A program made the translations under genes and the position numbers. A stretch of 64,000 nucleotides of DNA from Fasciola hepatica. Taxonomy: Eukaryota > Platyhelminthes > Trematoda > Plagiorchiida > Fasciolidae. Under the pieces are notes generated by a model. It did not search any database and was not told the origin of the DNA. It saw nothing but the letters and a program-made list of their open reading frames with translations. Positions 32,771 to 44,900 of this stretch are shown piece after piece; positions within the stretch are counted from its first letter, which is position 1; each line of letters starts with the position of its first letter. The stretch lies in the NCBI GenBank assembly GCA_948099385.1, contig CANUEZ040000105.1, positions 4,087,001 to 4,151,000 of the forward strand, in the 5' to 3' direction.

Positions 32771-35560
32771 TCACGTAAGAACCAATTTATAGACCCTGCT
32801 TTTGAAGAGAGATAGGTTATAAGTGGGTAGGAAGACAGAAGGAGGGAGTGCGTTCCATAGTTTAACGGTCCGGGGATAAAGAAGATTGAAACATGAAATT
32901 ACGACATCAAGTGACAGAAACTTTATACGGATAACTAGTTGCCTGGATACGTGATGATGGGGGGAAAGTTTTGGGAATAGGGAACTGCCGAATCAAGCTC
33001 ATAAGAATAAAATTCAGTGATACCGGTAGAAGAGGGACAATGAAGCAACCGACGATGGACTAGCGACCGCAGATTAGAGGTTAAAGGAGGGTCGTCGATT
33101 AGCCGGATGGCCAGCCAAGAAGAGGAAGATAGGTAGACGAAGCTCCACCCCACACGTGACTGCAGTATTCAAATGCGGGGCGAATTTAAGCTTTGCACAG
33201 CAGTAGATGAGCCGGTGTGAAGAAGCGTCTGGCAAGAAACCGAAAACCCACTTTACGCGTAGCACAAGGGGTGAGCCGAGAGAAGAAAGGGGACCAACAT
33301 AGAAAAGAAGTTATAGATAAGCCAGGAAGAGAGATGGAATCTACGGAATGCAGTACAATTGAATCAGAGGATAAATATGGGAAGTATAAGTGGTGTTTCG
33401 GAGAAATTGAGAGGAGAGGTTTTGGAAGCATTAAGTGTAACATGATTGTGGGACCCCCAGGATGTGTTCGAGGTCGGACGTTAAAGACACTGATCGCACT
33501 GCGGTCACGATTGATTTTGGTGTTGGAATGACGGAGAGTGCGGTAAGAAAGGGGAGAATAAAGAGTGGCACCATCGGCCAGGGAATGGATTAAGTTAGGA
33601 GTAGTAGATAAAAAATCATTAGTAAATAAAAGATAAAGGGTGGGCGCAAGTACTGAACCTCGGGGAACGCCATCATTCACAGGAATTGACTGAGACAGAA
33701 CCCCATAAGTTCGGACGGAGATGGTTTGCTTACTGAGGAAACTTGATGTCCACGATACGAGTGCGGAGGAGAACCCGAGCTTGGGCAGTTTCACCACAAG
33801 ACCTTCGTGCCAAACTCGGTCAAAGGCCTTAGAGATGTCGAGCGACACCATGTGTGTTTCTCCGTGATTGTCGAGTGCAGCCGATCAGGAGTGTGGGACA
33901 AAATCCAGGATATCACGGGTGGAACGGCGAGGTCGAAATCCGTATCGGCGATCACTCAGTAATCCTTCGCGTCCGAGAAATGTACGCAGTTGGTGGGAAA
34001 TGACAGTCTCAAATACTTTTGAAATGATAGGTGTGGGAGAAATTGGATGATAGTTATTTGGGCCAGAAAGATCACCGCGTTTGGGATTAGGAGAAATCAC
34101 GGCGTTCCCAAGGGACCGGAAAAGTAGAAAGTTGGAAAAAGAGAAGCAGAATAGACAACGTAAGAGAGGAGCCAATTTAGAGGTACATTTTGAAAACGAT
34201 GGGTGATATGCCGTCTGGACCAGGTGGTTTGCATAGGTCCAGATAACGCAGCGCTTGGCGGATCTTTCTAGCGCTAGTATGAAGTAGAAAATGAAGACAA
34301 AAGGAAGGAAAGAAACCTGAGGAGTAGGGTACGGGGGTATGGTGGAGTTGGAGGCAGACCGGGATGCAAAAACCTCAGCTTTCTCGTGTTCAAAAACAAG
34401 ATCACCGTAGGAATTACGGATGGGAGGGAAATTAGAGGGGCAAAAATTGCGGAAGACCGCTTTGGCAAGGGACCAAAATATTCGGCTGCCGGTTGCAGAT
34501 GAGATTAACCGCTGAGCTTTTAGCGGACGAAGCGTTCTTTGGCTCTCCATATGGTTGACGGGCATCTGTTCCCGGCTTGCGCAAAGCGACGGTGGGAATC
34601 GGGAGTGGGCGGGCAGCACCAGCGGCGAAATGTTGCATGGTTCAAGCGTACAGCTCGATCATGTGTGGCTAAACCATTCAGGGGATTCGAGTTTGCCGGG
34701 TTCGGAAAAGTGAGGAGTAGAAAGTTGCATACCTTGAAAAATGATGTCAGTGAAGTTAGAAACGGAAACAAACACAGCCAAAGTAAAGAAGCAAGCATTC
34801 CAAGGATAGGGAGCTAGGAACTCGCGAAAACCGTCGCAGTTCGCTCTACTGTAAAATGTGTGTCTCGGAGTGGGTGGAGGATCGGGGCGAGTAAAATTGA
34901 TGGAACAGGAAATAACAGTAGTCTGATGAGCACAATGGAGGAAGAGCAGAAATGCCTGAGAAGAGAAGGAACAGAAATGAGAATAAGATCAAGGGGATGG
35001 GCACGGTCGCCAGCTCGATGGGGGTTACGTGCGGGGAGGTCAACAAGTTGGCATAGGTTGTTGACCATGGCGAAACGTTCGGTTTCTTGCCCCAGAGCCA
35101 AAGTGCCCAATGAGTGAATCAAGCAATCTTGATTATGAACAATATAATCTCCTAAGATGGTGATATGGCTGTTGGGTTCCGTAACAAACAAGTCCTCGAT
35201 GCTCGAAGATAGGAAATCAAAGATCGATGAGTCGCTGCTGTTGGGTAAACGGTAAACAACACAAAAGTAGTGAGTAAAGTAAGGAAGTCAGGGCTGCAGC
35301 CACATCAACGGGAATTCACGACTGGAAAAGTCAAGGTTTTGTAGTCTGGACGTGGCGACTGACTGGTGAACAAGGACACCAACACCAGTTCTGGGTGAGA
35401 GAGAAGAGTGAAAGATGTAGTTGGGGTAATTGGAGATGGGTGGTGTCTGATGAGGGGGAGATTCGAGTTTAGATCCAAAATAAGGCTAGAGGAAAATATC
35501 GGATAAATCTGTGTGCAGAATCAATATTGTCTTTCGTTCTGCGGATTTTAGTGAGGGTGA
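32771..35560 (-). pseudogene. jockey/CR1-like non-LTR retrotransposon, decayed
   Basis: Minus strand. Endonuclease pieces: GVGVLVHQSVATSRLQNLDF (about 35,390-35,331) and the ILGDYIVH and HPLDLILIS boxes (35,191-34,814). RT pieces in two frames: NYHPISPTPIISKVFETVI (about 34,070-34,010), SLDISKAFDRVWHEGL (about 33,848-33,800), GVPRGSVLAPTLYLLFTNDF, and an altered catalytic motif (LADGA). The C-terminal region has RTVKLWNALPP and ends at TGA 32,771-32,773. Loss of the catalytic Asp pair and many shifts mark a dead copy. Different family from the other CR1-like elements here. Confidence 0.75.
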
Positions 35561-35969
35561 TGGGTTCACACTTGTTTTCCGAGTGAACAGAGTGAGCAAG
35601 AGAGCGAGTACTTGCATGATTGCATATTGTCATGATTCATAATGGGAAGAAAACCGACAACCATGATCTTGAGACAAAGTTTCGAACCACAAAGGGCCTC
35701 AGTAAATCCGGCGTGGTTGTGGAGAAACGAAGAAGATCGACGACGATGACAGCAGCAGTTCTTGCATCTCTGTGACTCAGCGACCACTTCTTTATCCAAG
35801 AGTTCATTTCGTGTTTATATGATTGCAGTGGGGGGTAATTTATTTCGTATATTTCTTTTGGTTCTTAAGGCAGTAAGCTGATGAAGTTCCTCTTTCTGAA
35901 CCCTCTTAGATTTATCTTTTCTGCAAATGGAACTGTACAGTCATAATCTAATTTATCTTGCTTTTCCAG
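35561..35969. promoter_or_regulatory. sequence upstream of the first RINT1 exon found
   Basis: About 400 bases between the jockey-like element and exon 1. It ends in a good 3' splice site (tttatcttgcttttccag), so the sequence just upstream is intron and at least one earlier exon should exist. No promoter could be identified. Confidence 0.4.
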
Positions 35970-38900
35970 AATTCACTCACACTTGATATGAACGCGGCTC
36001 ACCGTCTGTCTCAACAGATTAATCAGCTGATGAAGCAACCTGGTCGAATAGACCGGAAGCTGAGAGCCGCCATCGATCAGTATGAAAAACAAATTCATCA
36101 ACTGAAAAGCATTGTAGGATTGTTTTTATGTTTATCTCTCGGACTATTTAGGCTTTGTTGGAGAAAAATTGTGGTCTTGAGGAAGTCTACCGCGATACTG
36201 TCGATCTGATTGATCGAACATCCCAGTTTATCTCTTCCGTAGACTTGGTCGAAGAGCGATTCAATGAATTGTCCTCATCTGTTCGTGATATTTACCAACA
36301 TGTCAAGCCCTGTATTGATGAATGTGATCGCGCACAAACCGAACTTCATATGAGTCAGCTGAAGGACTACATAGGGTTGTACGAGTAATTTGCTTTGTAC
36401 TCCTGTAATGCTGGTCTAGATCCAAAGTTGATGCGGCTTGTCTACTTGGTGACGATGAATTACTGGTTACCTCCATCAGGGATTACATATATTTTGTACA
36501 TCGTGAGGTCCAAGCTGATCCCGAATGTTTGCCGGTGCTGCTGCAGGAGGCATCTTCGTTGGAAAACTGTTTGAATAAATTAAAAAGCTTGACTTCGTAA
36601 GATGTTATTTACTGTCAAGCCTTTTTTCACAGAAAGTTTGAATCACTGTTGGAAGACATCAGTTTTCCAATCGTACCATTGGGCTACTTGGAGAAGGGAG
36701 ATTCCCAGACTTGGGAAGACGAACAGTTGCAAGAATTCACGAACGCTTTCAAACGACTTGCATCGATCGAGATTTCGTATCCTTTTAATGCACATTTACA
36801 TCACGGGATAGTGTTGTCAGTAGGTCAGTGATCCCCCCGAATGCTACCTTAGGAGAGGTTTGATTTTTATTTTCAGCATCTCCAGCAATGGTACAATCAA
36901 TGAGTTTTATCTTGTTTCGCACCGAAACAAAAGAGTAGATAGAATCATTCATTCTGTGACGCCAGTCGGTTTGCGGTAACTGTCACGAAACGTGTAATGG
37001 ACAAGAGCATCAGCAAGATTCAAGAATGAAAATAGAACCAGCGAGATCAACAACTCAGACTTTATCTATGATACATACACGTGGAAGCTGGAAAAGATGA
37101 ACAAGAGCGTGTCAAGGAGTACTTTTAAGACACGTTTATTTTCGTCGGCGTACTAGTAGTTTGTATGTCAAATGTCCCTTTATGGAATAAGTGATACCGG
37201 TTGGGTGGTAAGTGCATGGGTCCGCAAGGGTCCGGTTACGAGTTGTCTTTCTTATAGTGTTTTACTGAATAATTTTGCCTCTCTCACATCTAGGTAAGAG
37301 ACGAATGCAGGCGTGCTTTGTTCGCGGTTGCTTCCTGTTCCGTTCCGTTTGGCATTGTGTGGACCTCATTTCCTGCTGCTTTGGTCTTATCACTTCCTTC
37401 ATCGTTTGCAGATGTACACGGCCAGTGTGTTCGATCTGTCCTAGAAGTCTCTGTTCTGTTAAATTACGTGAATTGTTTTACCTAGTTATCATTATCTTAT
37501 TTCGCAACCACCATCTGTTCTGTCACTTTTCTTGACAATTCCAACCTAGACAGTTGAATATTTTGCTGAGAAACCCACTGTCAACTGTTATCTCATTACC
37601 GATGCAAATCGTGTTGAGCTCTTTGGAACGGCGTTTTCGCTATCACTTTTGGGGTTCGATAAAAACGAATCGTCCGGACAAGGTTGGCATAAAATTCATA
37701 GGTTTAATTTTTTGCGGAATTTTCCGTGTTACCGTTTCATAGCCCGAATGGTATATGACACAAGTATTGAAATGGATTCGGGAGAATGATCACATTCTGA
37801 CGATAATCGATCGAGATTTTGTTAGCGAAGGTGGATTGAATCGCACTCTCCGAGTAAGTAAAATGCGACAATCCTTGCTACCTTTTTTTCTTTCATCAGT
37901 GCCATGTATTTATGTAATTCTAACTGTTTGCCAAGGGAATCCTCCCAAAAGACGTGATTTTTCCTTTATTTGGAGTATTACATGTGGGACGGCATCTAAA
38001 AATCACAAAACCCGTACGGCTCATCTAGTGTGCCTTCTTAGGCGGGTGTTTCTTACCCGCACGACCATTGTACTACAGCACTTTGAGTAACAACTGAACT
38101 AGCCTCCAACAATGCTTACTTCACTGATCATAGGATAGGCCTGATTTCAGTAGCGCCAAAGCTGTTAACTTTCATCTCTCCGAAAATTCTCCACGGTATG
38201 TGACCAACAAATCCATGATCAATAGACCGATTTATACCTCCCACCGCACTGTTATCTTTCCGATGAACTTTTAATCACCCACCAATTTCCTAATCTACAC
38301 TATGTGCTTCAAATCAGTGGGACTTACCCTCCTATGTATTCGGACGGCTTTTGTTTTTAGTGACGACTCTCGGGTAATAGTCATTTGGAGGAACGTTTTA
38401 GATGTGTCATACTCGCCGATGCCCCACTATCAGACATGAGGATCAGTGGTGTCTTGTGGCCTATTATGTTCACCTTACTGACATGATATCTCGGAAGAGT
38501 TTCAGTAAGCTAAGAAGACGAATAATTGTCACAAAAGTTTAGATGTAGACTGTGACAGCGACAGCTCACGACGATGACGCCGCTGCTAGATGAGGTATTA
38601 AAAAAAACCTGTCATTTGTATGTTTCCATGAATTAAATTTATCTTACACGTTCAAGGTAAAATACTACAGCAAGGCTGGAAGGAGTATACTTCTGTCTTC
38701 TTTCCGTGATAATGCGGTAAAAAGTGTTGGGGATTTGCTTTTTTGGGTTGTTTAATGATTCAGTGAGTGGAAGCTTATTCGACTTTTTTCAGTTCTGTGA
38801 TTTGGTGACTGAAATATTTTGGAGATTCATGACCGTTCAGATTACCACAACCTAAGAAGTCATCACGGCAGAATTCGGAACTTTTGGCCTTATTTTCAAA

Positions 38901-41900
38901 AATACTACAACTCCGATTTAAGAAAGCTATTCTGCACAGCTCTTTAGGTCTTGGGGGCACGGAAGCGATCACATCGCGTCAAGTTGAAGCCTCATCAGGA
39001 TGATCCGACCACCATGCGAAGTTAAAATTCTGAGTTAAAAAAAGTCTATTTGTCCAAAACTAACCCTGCTGAGTCAATGTTCCGTGTATGAACAACTCAG
39101 TACTGCTACAGTATCTTGCAGTTTGAGGGTACAAAAGAGTGGACATCCCTAACATTGCATGTTGTTCAGACTATCTAGATAAGTTTGCAACTTGGGTCTG
39201 CATTCAGAAGTGCATCATCGTTTACGTGTTCTATCATAGTTCTCCGTCCGAAAAAGATCTACGTCGCTGTTCCCACTGGAGATTAAAAGTTTTTTTACCG
39301 GTATATCAACCAGAAGGTTTTTATACAGTTTAGAATAAATGCGTCGAATGACACGTGCGGTTGTCTGTATCTGATGACGCTAATCTTGACAGCGTATTTA
39401 CTATCTAAATTTCTTCGATCTGCTGAAACGTCTGTTTTCCCTATTACTAAATATTTTTTGATTATTTTGAGGCTCCGCTTTTTCTTTGAACAGGTAGAAT
39501 TTATGCGCGGTCTTGTTCAACTTTTGTTGGATAAAATGGAATTCGACTTAATTCTACGCAACGTGAACAATCCGCGCTATGTACTGGATTTCCGGTTACG
39601 CTCCAGTTCTGATCTGACAGCACCGATTGTGTCTCCCCTCGATTTACCCGTTACTAATCGTCGACCATCAGGTGAACTGATCGATAATGTGGAATATTTT
39701 GGACATTTGATTGACATAATTCTACAAACCGGAGCACGTCTCGCTCAGTTAGCATATCCGTCAGATCAACCAAACCCGACCGATATTCTCTCATTGTCTG
39801 AGGTTTTCTCACGTTGGCTTTTTTTGGAAAAAAAATTAGCCTCCGGACGCCTGGATGATCTGATGTCCACACCGAACGCGTGGACTACAATTTCTGAAGA
39901 AAACCCGCGGTACGTAACCATATCATCTCTACACTACTTTTTTGGTTCATCACCACCAGTTGGTTCATCTGATTTCCTTGGTGTTCATTCATCGTTCTAA
40001 ATCGTTGGTTTTCGTTTGGAAGCTACACTGCGGGGCACCGGGTACTCGTTTTTTCCCCTGCAAACTTATTTTTTTCGTATAGGCAGTAGATTAAGTTGCT
40101 TCAAAATAGTTCTTCAGGTATTGTCCAAGTAATTCATCTCGAAAACACTCAAGCCATTCTACCTCACGTTTGTTCATTTTTGCCGACCTTCAACTTTGCA
40201 AATTAGTGCTCGGACTCTGCTTACGGTGTCCCATTAGAACAGTATGTGGGAAAAACAAACAACAACAATTTGTCGTTATTTTTAGAGAGTCATCTTTTTT
40301 CGTTCGTGTCATTCCGCATTGCGGGAATTCGCAGGCTTTCATCTAGGATGTGAACGTACTGGATTATTCCCTACTTTAAGGTGCTTTCATGGCCAGTCAG
40401 TAGATTATAGATCAGTTCTGCCGGGCACTCCGGGTCACACATTGGCCAGAGAGTATCTAACCCAGTGAATAAAAAAAAACGGAACAGAAACCCACTGAAT
40501 AGATGCTCACAGATTGTCAGCAACTGCTGGTTTCCTCATGTTCGTCTGTGTGCGTTTGAGTCTGTATGGCGTCATCGGGAGACTTCAGTGATAGGCTGCG
40601 TCCTGCATTCTGACCGGATTTTTCGTTTTGCTCAGTGAGTGAACCTTTCGACAGTATTTCTGAGTGTGCACTGCTTTATACGCAGAAAATGTTTCGAGAT
40701 TTTTTTACTCGTCTACAGTGTTACCGGGATTTTTGTTTGCATTCACGCCAATGCGTTTCATCGTAGTCCCCTATTCTCGGAGTGGGTAGCCAAAGATAGT
40801 CCAGGTACTGGAATCATATGAGCTGGCCAGTGAGGCGTGCTTACTGAAGCTAATGCATTGGCGGGTGTCGCTTTCCTTTTACTCTAATTCAGAGCACGTC
40901 TGGGACTTTGTTTCAAACACACCTTGAAGTATCTTTGACCACAATGTTCAGATAGCTAAATTCAGTCTATCCATCATCATGGGGTTCGCTATTTTCTGCT
41001 TCACACTAGACCACAATGCGCAGAAGACTTTATAGCGTTGCTTCAAGCCGTTGGATTACGTGGACGTCAACTGAAGGATCGTCTGTTTCGTATCCGATTT
41101 TTGCGAGTTCAACTTAGTTTGATTCAGATGTTCTACGATCGTTTGTTGGCGGTTCATGCAGGTTCGCAGTCGGAATTTGTGCTCAAAGATATCAATTCTC
41201 ATCAAAAGGACCAATCCACTGACAAATCCAATCGAGTGACTGGTGGTCTGAGCCGTCTTTTTGGTGCCCTGGGGGCAATGGGCTCAAAAGCGACAATTCC
41301 GCTCAAAGTGACCAGTGGATTATCAAGTGCACATAGGTTCACTGAGCCGCAGTCGATACGATCTGGTCGATCGGTTGCAGTTCTGAATGCGTTGGTTCAT
41401 ATCAGAGACACACTGCTTTTGCTGGGCAACGATGATGTACGTCATGCCTACGAGTATTTCTCTCGTTATTCGTTTTGTTATTGCTGTTGAACTTTAAGTA
41501 AGATGCATTTCTTTTTGGGAATCGCTAACCAGGGTGCACGATAGTTTCAAATCAGTTAAAGGATATGTTCTAGTGTGCACTCCTTGTCACATTGAACTAT
41601 TTTCTCTTTGATCTGTGGCCATATTCTTACAAATTATGCGAGTATCAGACTGGTTGTTGGCTGTATTGAATGTTAATAAGCTGGAGTGTTGGATTGTTGC
41701 TCGTGGATAATGATGGATTCCTTCCTTACACTATTTTGTCACGTGATCCGCTTGCATTTAATTTGAGATAGACTTTAGTTGGAATATGAAAACGGATGGT
41801 AATTGCATCATGTAACAACTCCGTGTTCTTCACCTTTAATACCTTTTTCGGGCCCCACGGTGACCATATTCGTTTCCACCAAGGTCTGCCAGCAATGAGC

Positions 41901-44900
41901 CGTGGACCCATTGAAGCTTTACATAGCGGTATGAGTGCTTACCTCACATAAAAGCTATGGAAACATTGTTCCGTTCTTTCGTATAATTTGTTATGAATCA
42001 TCAGTGCGATGCATATCCGCTAAGTTTCGATCGAGACTCGATCCTGGGGATGCTGGATGATGGGTCCGACACGTTAACCGTTTGATTATCCAGGCTGATT
42101 CACAGCGTGTCAGCACTACGTGATATTGCATCAATCCGGCTCACTCTGTCACCGGACTTGTCATCTAGACAGCAGTCGATATCTGTAACAAGCGTCTTAG
42201 TCGAGGTCTGAGTACTATGAGGGCATTGCAGACAACTTAGGACTTCGCTATATGGGAAACAGAAGTTTAGGCTTTCGTTCGTATTGTGGTCCTCTCCCGT
42301 TATTATTTACTTTCATAAATGGGAAACGAATCCTCCTATTCTTCATCGTCCCTCGTAACTGTGTACTCCATCCAATCCTTTTTACCTGTTTTCTTAACCG
42401 AAATGGTCTTCAACGTACTCTTTTTATATTTACTTAGCTTTATCGGATCGCTGGTTTAGTCAGCTGGCAAATTGAGGTCGATTGGTAATTATGTTCTGAT
42501 CCCACCGGCCCTTCTTTTTGCAATCACCATCAGTATTACATAACATTTTGGGAGGACAGCACGAGTCGCGCACTGCTCCAGGTCCCCGATCCGTGGATGG
42601 TCGATATGGGTTTGGAAACTGATCGTTCACAGACTACTACTACGTTTGACACGGGCGTTGGTGTTGGTGAGGTAAGTTCACTCTCCTATCCATCATGTTT
42701 ATTTCAGTACGTGGATCAGGCTTCTCAAGCACGAAGTATTTGGTTCCTGTCTGAGCTGTTACAGTAGGTTGATTTTGAATCGACTTTTGTATGAAGTAGA
42801 AAAAGACCGCTTGAATTTGATTGACAAATAATTTTTGGAGTTATCAGTGTTAAACGGCAGACTGTTTTTGTACTTGGATTTAGGAGGACTGTTTACCGGT
42901 AGGTTGGAAATGTCTGGTTTTCCGTTTTCATTATTGCGTTACGTATGTAACTTCTCCAGATCCAAGCGTGGCTTTACGACTCGGCTGATAGTTTACACAC
43001 AGCCAGATCTGGGATTGCTTATGTTAGTGAACTCAGTTCCCACTAAAACCTTGATGCCTGTTTGATCATCTCAAAAATTTTGTCGAATCATGTTATTACG
43101 ACCTCCATAGGATAAGGAGCAAATTTTACGTAAACAGTAGATCAAATTATCACAGAAAAGTAGGGAAATCAAATAACAGTCTTGTTGTTCTTTTGGCGAG
43201 GTACTAGCATTGTTTGTTTATAACACGCGGACTATGGAATTTAGTTCGGTTGCAGTCCAGGGAACTATCTAATTTCCATAGGAATTTTCTAGCTTAGTTT
43301 AGTTTTTCAGTGATTGAGTTTTCAGAAATGTGATTTGTTGATGAGTTAGAAAATAGTATGATTGGGAGCGTGAAGCAAGTGAGTCGTGAATGGATGCAAG
43401 TCTTTAGTGCTCAACTGTGACCCTCAAGATTATGTGCACGAGCCTCATAAGCCCAAACCAGGTAGTTCTGAGGAACCTGCAGAATAATTTAGTTTTCTTT
43501 CCTGACGGTGTTTTTTTGTTAGTATATAACTACTTATTCAGTGGCAGCTAGGATCCAACTTTGCTTGTGTAAGCGATTGCATGCTTTTGCTGTACAGTTC
43601 CGATCTGGCAGTATAGTTTAGTGTCCGTGCCACTACGTTGTTCGTAACTGGATTCGATCTCAGATGCACACCGAAGCTTTGCCTATGCCAAAAATATCCC
43701 TTGTTATTCGAAATAACTGATTGCACAGGTTAAAAAGCCGTGCACTTCTCCGTTTCATGCCTGTCACTTTTCTTTTGCGTTTTATTTCCGCGCAGACCCG
43801 CTCAGTGCATCATCTCACAAGGGTGTTCGAAGGAAGGCAGCTCGGACTACATGGAGGTGTATTTAACACGGTCAGTCTTATTGTGTTTGACCTGTCCTCA
43901 ATGACACCACCTTGCAGCCAAAACCGTTGATGATGTTGTTTTCTTGGTCGTAGTAGTTTTCTTCAAGTTTGGAGCCGTGATTTTTGTTCCCGATACCGTG
44001 TAGTTTCTGATACCTTCGTCTTCCAACGGTGGTCGAAGTTAGCACGTGACGTGTGTGGCTGATGTAAAGGTTTTGCAGTCATAGGGATTTTTCTTTCATT
44101 TTAACAATTTTATGGAATTGAAATGATTCTTTCAGGACATTTAGTTGAACAGATACAATTTTGGTACAGGAATTTCAGCTAGTGGAGGTGATGACTTGCA
44201 CAATGGGTCCAGATTCCGTATGGCTGCTCATTAAATTCCGCCAGAAAGGCGTTTGAACCAACCAAAAAATCCTTGTTTCGCAGCCAACACCATCTGCCAT
44301 TCCAGAAATTTAATTTTGATACCTCATCATATCCTACTCACAAATAAACAGTCCATTATGGGCTTGCCCGCGTCCACTCACGAATTAGTGTTCGTTTGGG
44401 CGATGTTGCATGCAAAAGGACAAACTTCCTTTTACTGCTGATGTGAATCGTTGCTGGTACTGAGGTGATATCTAGTTGTCTATAAAGGATCTGGCATATG
44501 TCGCGCCGGTTACACAGATTTTCCTGCACGCCTCTGAAGCTTGTCCAAAAGCTCGATACCTGAGTGTCGATATCATCATGAATATTGAATCCGATGGGAA
44601 TAGTTGACAAGCGGTGCTGAGGTCAGTGCCAGGATGTCTGAAGTTTGCTGTAACTTTTCTTAGACAAAGCTGTTGACTGTAGTGTTGCTTTGGTTAGCGT
44701 GTATTATGCAACTTTCCCAACTGACATCCGCTAGGCGCATTGTTTCGCCGTGGGTGATAACAAGTTTCAAATGACTAGTCTGTGTCATGAAGACGTAGTA
44801 GTGGAAACAGACCAGTTGGGGACGTTTGGTGTGTTAAGCCCTTGATTTATATTCCAAGTTATTTATTTATTGGATTATGTTAAAGGATCACTTGGAAACA

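Noticed and set aside
36877..36960. Possible extra RINT1 exon after ttttattttcag
   Set aside because: Joining it to exon 4 in phase gives a stop after eight codons, whereas skipping to 37,554 keeps the frame into the conserved ERRFRYHF block.
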